From assembly GCA_946800325.1 (NCBI GenBank), contig OX326961.1, forward strand, positions 12,832,215 to 12,896,214: a stretch of DNA of 64,000 bases, in the 5' to 3' direction. Position 1 is the first letter of the stretch. Every line of letters begins with the position of its first letter. Origin of the DNA: Luzula sylvatica (lineage: Eukaryota; Streptophyta; Magnoliopsida; Poales; Juncaceae). A program made the position numbers and the translations under genes. The notes beneath the pieces are model-generated. The model ran no database searches. It was not told where the DNA came from and was given only the letters and a program-made list of their open reading frames with translations. Of the stretch, positions 58,487 through 64,000 are shown one piece after another.

Positions 58487-59928
58487 GTCATAACTTTTTT
58501 TTCTTTTTTTAATAAATTCGTAATTGTATATGAAAATTCATATATTCTCAATCATTATGAAGTAAGATTACATTGACGTATACGATATAAATAATTATGT
58601 TAAAAATTATAATGGTAAAACTGAATTTTGAAAAACTATTATGCACAAAATTAAAATTCTAACTTGCACAGAGAGCCAAATAGATGTATTATTACAAGGT
58701 TTGAAATTAGAAATTTGAAAAAAAGTATTAGAAGGTCAAGAATGAAACATTTCAGTTGATATTATTGTAGTTTTCACAAAATTGAATTATTAAAAAAACA
58801 TAAAAAGCTATGTTCACATATCATGCACAAGTAGGAATATTTTCGATAAGTGAAAGTGTTTGATATTGCTAAGTCTATATGATATACACACCCAATGACT
58901 CCATGTTTCCACTTCGTCAGTATATTGAATGTCTTTATTATTTATTAATGAAATTATATTCATTTAGTTTATTAAGGTGGGACTATTATGTATTTAATTT
59001 GTAAAGGCTCTATAACTAATTCGGGACAACCATTTTAATTTTATTTTTACAAATGATTTGGATCCCCATTTTTTTCAAGCCTTGATCATCTTGTCAACGT
59101 TGACTTTCAACATAATATCCATTGTTTCCCACAAATTAATTACTTGCTGGCAGAAATTACTTTTAAGTATTTATCTTAGATGGTTGAGTGCTCAGCACAA
59201 TAAATCCTCATATTGTAGAGGTTGTGGGTTCGAATCCCGGCGGTATCAATATAAAAAAAGAAACCTATTATTGCTACGATTCGTGGCCTAGGATTCTCTT
59301 AAAAAAAAAATAAGAATATTGTCTTATATATGCTCCCCAAATTCTTTCTTTCGTTTCACTTTTTTAATCTAATATATTCGAGGTCTCGACACATTGTCGA
59401 ACCTCCTTCAAAAAAAAAGTATTTATCTTAGTTTATGTTTGTGTTTCGAATTCGATATTTAGTCCAAATAATAAGAGAATAAAATTATATTAATATTAAA
59501 TTGAAGTATATTGAAAAAAGAAGTCAATTTTAAGAAAACCTATGTATCAAATATACAAAGGATAAAATTCGCATGAAGGTGTCCCGCACATAGTTAGAAT
59601 TTATCTAGTGTTGTTAATGTATGGACAAAATGGGTTGTCATGTGTTCATATGGAGATGTTGATTCACTAGGTTGGGAGGTAAAGATAATATTCTTGTAAA
59701 AACCTAATGAATACTGGAATTACCTGCTTAAAAAAAATTAACACTATGAACATCATGAATAATATTTCTCAAAAAAAAAATTAACATTATGAACATCATG
59801 AATAATATTTCTCAAAAAAAAAATTAACACTATGAAGTACGAACATCAAGAATAATATTTGTCGCCAAAGAAATCGGTGATTCAATAATTTCATCAATGT
59901 GCTTTTCTTTTAAGACATGGTTAATCAA
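58487..59928. repeat. Satellite unit 10 (gamma), diverged edge unit with SINE
   Basis: Shares the gamma markers TTGTAGTTTTCAC and AAGTGTTTG, but is strongly diverged after the SINE. A block AAATTAACACTATGAACATC with its neighbours is present three times with period about 43 bp between 59735 and 59865. Confidence 0.88.
59179..59416 (+). mobile_element. tRNA-derived SINE, copy 2, inside satellite unit 10
   Basis: 238 bp with perfect target duplication AAGTATTTATCTTA (59165-59178, 59417-59430), a sequence native to the satellite. B box GGTTCGAATCC intact; the A-box region is 5' truncated (starts ATGGTTGAGTG). The tail ends in a run of A. Same family as 268-479: both contain GTAGAGGTTGTGGGTTCGA, and both end with a TCGAGG-TCTCGACA-like block before the poly-A. 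Confidence 0.95.
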
Positions 59929-60227
59929 TTGAATATACTTAAATCATTTAATAAGGTATTAGAAAAATGAAAAAAAAGCTCACTTTTGCCTCCTGAATTC
60001 TTCAAAAAAGTGCAAGTTACTCCCCAAACTTTAATTTCCTCATTTTTACCTCCTGAACTCTTGATTTTGCTCACTTTTGCCATTCCATCTGTTAACTGCC
60101 TAGTCATCAGTTAAGTGATGACGTGACAGCATGACGTGATATTTTTTTAATAATTTAAGTGATGATGTGGCAAAATTTTGAATATAAAATTACACATCAT
60201 TAAACCCAAACCCATTACATTAACCCA

Positions 60228-60238
<11 letters not shown>
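59929..60238. repeat. Degenerate interspersed repeat with CTCCTGAA words
   Basis: Contains related blocks CTCACTTTTGCCTCCTGAA, CTCATTTTTACCTCCTGAA and CTCACTTTTGCCATTCC, followed by TGATGACGTGACAGC / GATGATGTGGCAA. This looks like a common plant intergenic repeat, but I cannot place its ends. Confidence 0.5.
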
Positions 60239-60276
<38 letters not shown>

Positions 60277-60312
60277 CTCAACCCGATCCCCCCCTCCTCT
60301 CTCTCTCTCTGG
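60239..60312. repeat. CT-rich microsatellite
   Basis: Two CT runs (60239-60273, 60296-60312) after a C9 tract. Confidence 0.93.
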
Positions 60313-60386
60313 ACGCTAACTATGGCCCTCGCTCTCTCTCGCGAAGCTTGAATAGCTCTCTCTCGACGTTGACCTCTCTCTTTCTC

Positions 60387-60694
60387 TGTCATGACCCGAG
60401 GGTACATGGGTCATTAAGAATAAATGAGGGGTTTAATTGCAAATCCGCTTTTGGCGCACGAGGTGCATGGTGCACCGTGTTTAGTTAATATTTTCTTTTA
60501 TAGCTTTGTCGCATTATAAATAGGGAGAGGAGAGAGAATTAGAACATATTATTGATGTAACTGTTTCTTCGTGTAAGAATCGAGACTTTGTCTCTTTATA
60601 CTTTAATAAATCGAATTCGAATTCATTTAAAGTATGTATCTTGATCTCATTTTATCTTAATTTGAGGTTGTTTTAGTAAGGTCGAATCGTTACA
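60387..60694 (+). repeat. Element E 5' LTR
   Basis: 308 bp. TATA box TATAAATAG at 60515-60523. Contains the hairpin-forming AGGTGCATGGTGCACC. Confidence 0.94.
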
Positions 60695-60696
60695 TT

Positions 60697-60708
60697 TGGT
60701 ATCAGAGC
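60697..60708 (+). promoter_or_regulatory. Element E primer binding site
   Basis: TGGTATCAGAGC two bases after the LTR. Initiator tRNA-Met type. Confidence 0.92.
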
Positions 60709-61601
60709 GACAATTCTCCGACCGTCACCACGCCTATCTCCTTGGTTCTTATCGGTTTCGAACCGATTCAGATCTGATTCACGGTGATTCTTCGATTTCT
60801 TGGGTTTCTCGATTTCTTGATTCTTGATTTGAATTCGAGCCGAACCAGATTTGATTCGCGGCGATTCTTCGATTCTCGAGTTTCTTGATCTGAATTCAAT
60901 CCTATATTCCATTCGAGCCGATTCGATTCGTTGCAGCACACTCAGTTGGCCGTCGATCACATCACTGGATTCCAACCCGATTTCTTGATTCTGAAGTGAA
61001 AGAAGAATCTCCACGACCTCAGAATTAATTCCCGAATTCTAGATTCACGGCTATTGCAAGAAGATCAAGAACCAAGACAATCAAAGAAGGCCGGCACCAT
61101 TCCTAGTTCTTGCTGTCGTCGCAACCCTAGCAGATCTCGCTGCTCGTCGCTGCCGGCTATCGCACGAAGAAGAACTGGTAGTCGCACGAAGAAGAAGACA
61201 AGACCTCGCATCTCCAGTCCCATCCCTGACCCGATCGCTAGAAGAAGGACCAAGCTTCATTCCCCATTCCCTTCCATCGCGAGAAGAAGAAGATCCAAAG
61301 GTAACGGATCTGAATTGATTGCTAGCGGATCCGGGTTATTTGGTCCAAACCGGGCTGGACTTGAATTCTTGGATTGTTAGTTCCGGTTTTCCAGGAAATC
61401 AGGATATAAAAACTCGGAAATCAAGTTCATACTCTGTTCAAAATCCAGAAAAGAGGTCTGCAGCCAGTTCCTGGTTCTTTTGAAAATCTGGCATTCAAAG
61501 CTGAGAATTCAAAATCTAAATCTGTGAAAAATTCAGAATTGATTTAAGGATCAGATTTTTAAGCGGGTTTGCGGGTTGTTGAAGCATTTTGAGTCGATAC
61601 G
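60709..61601 (+). other. Element E leader
   Basis: Rich in GATTCGA/TTCTTGATT words and Arg-Arg/Arg-Ser type frames without coding character. Probably untranslated. Confidence 0.6.
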
Positions 61602-62435
61602 ATGAGTAATAAAATAGTATATTTGTTGGATATTGTATATCCCGAATCATCGCATCAATTAATTAAATTGGGAGAAGGAATCTACGAGGGGAAAAGTTGG
61701 TATTGGTGCGAAAAAGAAAATGCGGCTCATTATTGCGATGAATGGTGTGATCAAAAGGTTTTATATAATAGTAATTTCTCCCGGTGTAATGTGAGTAATG
61801 CGTTGTATACATTATCTTGGGAGGAGAGACAAGCTATTGCGAGGTATAATCGAGAGAAAGAAATTGAGAAGAGGAACAAGATTTTTAACGAAATCATAAA
61901 GAAAATTGGTCATATGTTAAATTCTACTCAATCTTCAAATGAAGTTAGAAATATCGATGATAAGTCGAATTGCGATGTAAATGAAGTGGATTCAAATGAA
62001 TGGGAATCGGACTCGGTTGAGCGTGAATCTGATTCGGACGTGATGGAAGCGGATCCGGTTGAGCGTGAATTGAATTCGGGCGTGACCGAAGCGGATCCGG
62101 TTGATTGTGAATCGGATTCGGGCGAGATCGAAGTGGACTCGGGCATGATCGAAGCGGATCCGGTTGAGCATGAATCGGATTCGGGCGTGATCGAAGTGGA
62201 TTCGGGCGTGATCGAAGTGGATTCAGGCGTGATCGAAGTGGATTCGGGCATGATTAAAGCGGATCGGGTTGAGCGTGAAGCGGATTCGGGCATGATGGAA
62301 GTGGATCCGGCTGAGTGCGAATCGGATTCGGGTGCGCGCAAATCAGATTCGAAAAAGATTGAATCGGAGGACATAATCGCAAAAGGCGAAATGACTATTT
62401 CTTCAAAAATGCTCGAGTCGGGTATGATGCGATAG
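61602..62435 (+). CDS. Element E ORF: unrecognised Cys/Trp protein with acidic repeats
   Basis: 277 residues from ATG 61602. The N-terminal part (about 1-75) has a compact Cys/His/Trp cluster, SWYWCEKENAAHYCDEWC followed about 20 residues later by another Cys, which could bind zinc. A basic helical stretch follows (about 78-112). From about 130 to 250 the protein is an acidic repeat of SDSGVIEVDSG and EADPVE words, encoded by about 21-bp and 45-bp DNA repeats. The stop at 62433 lies where the frame meets a second open stretch that ends at 62722; a single missing base near 62425 would join both. No known Gag, protease or polymerase motif. I do not recognise the family. Confidence 0.7.
   Translation: MSNKIVYLLDIVYPESSHQLIKLGEGIYEGKSWYWCEKENAAHYCDEWCDQKVLYNSNFSRCNVSNALYTLSWEERQAIARYNREKEIEKRNKIFNEIIKKIGHMLNSTQSSNEVRNIDDKSNCDVNEVDSNEWESDSVERESDSDVMEADPVERELNSGVTEADPVDCESDSGEIEVDSGMIEADPVEHESDSGVIEVDSGVIEVDSGVIEVDSGMIKADRVEREADSGMMEVDPAECESDSGARKSDSKKIESEDIIAKGEMTISSKMLESGMMR
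61990..62345 (+). repeat. Coding minisatellite in the element E ORF
   Basis: Tandem units of about 21 bp (GATTCGGGCGTGATCGAAGT, best at 62178-62250) embedded in longer units with GCGGATCCGGTTGAGCGTGA. All keep the reading frame. Confidence 0.9.
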
Positions 62436-62722
62436 GTAAAACGTATGCGGATCCGTATTTGTATTTTAAGAGTGATAATTATCAAAAAAGCGTGAATGAA
62501 GATTTGAGAGTATTGTGCGCATTTCATGATAAGCGGTTATCTCCATTTGAAGCAAGACTCGACGTGGGACTCGACAATGAAGGAAAAAGACCGCCATCAA
62601 AGCCGAATATACGGTACGATGCGAAAACTTCAACGGTGGTGATTCGTGTTATATTGAAAAGGCCACCGCCAAAACCTAATATAAATTTCGCATGTTTGAT
62701 CCTTGAGGACAAGGATCTTTAA
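62424..62722 (+). pseudogene. Element E ORF, C-terminal continuation in shifted frame
   Basis: Open frame beginning DAIGKTYADPYLYFKSDNYQ directly after the shift, then SVNEDLRVLCAFHDKRL and two related KRPPxKPNI motifs (about 30 residues apart), ending ILEDKDL with TAA at 62720-62722. There is no ATG of its own at a suitable place, so I read it as the C-terminus of the 61602 product, separated by a one-base deletion. Confidence 0.65.
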
Positions 62723-62734
62723 AGGAGACGGTAT

Positions 62735-63017
62735 TGTCATGACCCGAGGGTACATGGGTCATTAAGAATAAATGAGGGGTTTAATTGCAAATCCGCTTTT
62801 GGTGCACGAGGTGCATGGTGCACCGTGTTTAGTTAATATTTTCTTTTATATATTTGTCGCATTATAAATAGGGAGAGGAGAGAGAATTAGAACATATTAT
62901 TGATGTAATTGTTTCTTCGTGTAAGAATCGAGACTTTGTCTCTTTATACTTTAATTAATCGAATTCGAATTCATTTAAAGTTTGTATCTTGATCTCTTCT
63001 CTCGCTGCATCGTTACA
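62735..63017 (+). repeat. Element E 3' LTR with altered end
   Basis: 283 bp. Matches the 5' LTR up to CTTGATCTC, then lacks about 41 bp and has TTCTCTCGCTGCATCG before the terminal TTACA. The inserted word resembles flanking DNA at 63027-63041. Confidence 0.92.
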
Positions 63018-63022
63018 TTCTC

Positions 63023-63230
63023 ACTCTCTCGCTGCATCGCTTCTCTCTCTCTCTCAGGTGACCCCTCTCTCTCTCTCTCTCGCTCTTTCTCTCTCTCTTT
63101 CGATTAGGGTTTTTTGTGTGCTGAAATTAGAGTTTTTTTGCTGAAATTAGGGTTATTTTTGCTGAAATTAGGGTTTTTTTACCCTAATTTGCTGAAATTA
63201 GGATTTTTTGTGCAATTTCAATTAATTTCA
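63023..63230. repeat. CT-rich tract and telobox-like tandem repeat
   Basis: CT runs at 63043-63100 are followed by four GCTGAAATTAGGGTTTTTTT-like units (63120-63205). AGGGTTT is the plant telobox core. CT tracts plus teloboxes are common in plant 5' UTRs, so this may be the 5' region of a gene lying to the right. Confidence 0.7.
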
Positions 63231-63240
63231 GTAAACGGGC

Positions 63241-63520
63241 GATGATTTCTCTGTGGTGGTCCTGGCATCAGATTTGGGAATTGACAGCAGATCATTCCTC
63301 TCTCCGGTGGAACGTCGGGTAGCGGCGGAGGACACGGACGAATCAAGTGTCCGCGAGGTCTGGCACGACTCTATCGAAGAAGATTTTTCAGATCGTTAGT
63401 CTTAAATTGACTGATTACGGTATAGAGCCTGATAAGCTCAATTTTACCGATATGCCCACTATCAGGCATGCTAATGATCGATATGGCAATAAGTGGTCTC
63501 GTGATTATGTGTCATATTAA
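63241..63520 (+). pseudogene. Possible gene fragment or terminal exon, unidentified
   Basis: Two adjacent open stretches with coding-like composition. 63241-63397 reads DDFSVVVLASDLGIDSRS and ends EVWHDSIEEDFSD before a TAG. 63392-63520 reads IVSLKLTDYGIEPDKLNFTD and on to SRDYVSY with TAA at 63518-63520. Either TTTTTCAG (63384-63391) is a splice acceptor and 63392-63520 is a last exon, or both are one exon with a one-base shift. I do not recognise the protein. Confidence 0.4.
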
Positions 63521-63857
63521 TGCCAGTTTTTTATTTTCGTGTAATTGTAATATTGAATCAGCACAATGATATAATAAAAAATCGAGAATAAAGTAGGTTC
63601 AGTATAATAGAGAAATAAAGGTTCATGAAATAACTAGTGCAACGTATCATTCATTCATTTCTACAAGCACAACCCAATTAACAAAGAACAAAAATAAAAC
63701 GAAAAAACTTAGAATATAGATCCCCAAAACAAACCACAAGAGTTTTCGATTGATTCAACATGTATGAAATAGAATATTCTAAAAATGAAAAAGAAAAATG
63801 ATTCAATTCTTTGAAGGGAGGGCCCCACATTAAGAATATTATATCTCAAGTATTTAT

Positions 63858-63956
63858 TCAGACAATCCTGTCTTGAAGATCGTTCAAGAAGCTAGACGCA
63901 ATGGAAGTTAGTTTCTTCCCCGTTTCTCCTGCCATGTTCTTTAATGACGATAAATC
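63858..63956 (-). CDS. Possible terminal exon, partial, unidentified
   Basis: Minus-strand frame of 32 residues, DLSSLKNMAGETGKKLTSIA then SSFLNDLQDRIV, with TGA at 63860-63858. It is preceded by CTAAT (branch-like) and an AG acceptor at 63958-63957, and followed by A/T-rich DNA with AATAAA-like words. It would be the end of a gene that enters from the right edge. Composition and residue pattern look genuine, but the stretch is short. Confidence 0.35.
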   Translation of the reverse strand, partial: DLSSLKNMAGETGKKLTSIASSFLNDLQDRIV

Positions 63957-64000
63957 CTACGTTGCCAGCATTATTAGAGAAATAATTTAATAAGGTCAAT

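Larger units (their letters stand above)
39011..59928. repeat. Tandem array of a 1.235-kb satellite with higher-order structure
   Basis: Anchored on GTCATAACTTTTTTTTCTTT, units start at 39011, 40229, 49838, 51071, 52308, 53542, 54779, 56018, 57250 and 58487. Net periods are 1218-1239 bp once element C is removed from unit 2. Diagnostic bases sort the units into alpha, beta and gamma types; the order from 49838 is alpha-beta-alpha-beta-gamma-alpha-beta-gamma. The first two units are gamma-like. No convincing coding frame is preserved across units. The last unit is strongly diverged after its SINE, as expected at an array edge. Confidence 0.95.
60387..63017 (+). mobile_element. Small non-autonomous LTR retrotransposon E
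   Basis: 2631 bp with LTRs 60387-60694 and 62735-63017 (TGTCATGACCCGAGGG ... GTTACA) and a perfect TTCTC target duplication (60382-60386, 63018-63022). Primer binding site TGGTATCAGAGC at 60697; purine-rich AAAGGAGACGG before the 3' LTR. The interior has no protease, RT or integrase. It carries one long reading region (61602-62722). The size and content suggest a TRIM/TR-GAG-like element that uses enzymes from elsewhere. Confidence 0.94.

Noticed and set aside
60673..61380. Arg/Ser-rich frames on both strands in the leader of element E
   Set aside because: Overlap on opposite strands, low-complexity composition, and lie before the main ORF in untranslated leader.
61928..62527. 199-residue Ser/Pro/Glu-rich minus-strand frame opposite the element E ORF
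   Set aside because: Mirror of the in-frame repeat; the plus frame starts at a proper ATG and fits the element orientation.
63901..63989. 29-residue plus-strand ATG frame (MEVSFFPVSP)
   Set aside because: Antisense to a more convincing exon-like frame; short and without context.

Overview
This is a repeat-dominated stretch of a plant nuclear genome, most likely a eudicot. The evidence is Ty1/copia elements primed by initiator tRNA-Met, a Ty3-type LARD with the typical duplicated polypurine module, an L1-type LINE, tRNA-derived SINEs, MITEs, a receptor-like pseudokinase relic, AT-rich intergenic DNA and telobox-like motifs. I cannot name the species. No intact cellular gene is visible. The only host-gene traces are a broken LRR receptor-like pseudokinase (9448-12296) and possible terminal exons at the right edge (63392-63520 on +, 63858-63956 on -).

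Layout. 1-9444: a SINE (268-479), a LINE with an 18-bp target-site duplication (1901-5917), then MITEs of one family, one nested in another (6067-6475, 6231-6439, 8681-8868), and a hairpin element around AT microsatellites. 9448-12296: the pseudokinase relic, broken by a 397-bp and a 1345-bp insertion. 12604-12850: a hairpin MITE. 14409-20348: a very young LARD (D, minus strand) whose two 1.5-kb LTRs differ by about one base plus a GA-repeat length change.

22480-36420 is a three-level nest on the minus strand. A relic LTR was hit by copia element A (22651-36270, TSD CCCRA), and A's gag was hit by copia element B (26833-35659, TSD GTTGC). The leader of B carries the most unusual signal in the window: sixteen copies of the palindrome CCGTT-NN-AACGG arranged as eight pairs, with members about 21 bp apart (33866-34404).

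39011-59928 is a tandem array of about ten 1.235-kb units. In its right half the units form an alpha-beta-gamma higher-order repeat of 3.71 kb. Copia element C (41307-49672, plus strand), a relative of B, inserted in unit 2, and a SINE (59179-59416) inserted in the last unit. 60387-63017 is a small non-autonomous LTR element (E) with one long reading frame that encodes an unrecognised Cys/Trp-containing and acidic-repeat protein.

The autonomous element copies A, B, C and the LINE are all disabled by stops and frameshifts. D and E are non-autonomous and would depend on enzymes supplied by relatives. The window reads as heterochromatin or gene-poor intergenic space, with the end of a gene region possibly appearing at about 63.0 kb.
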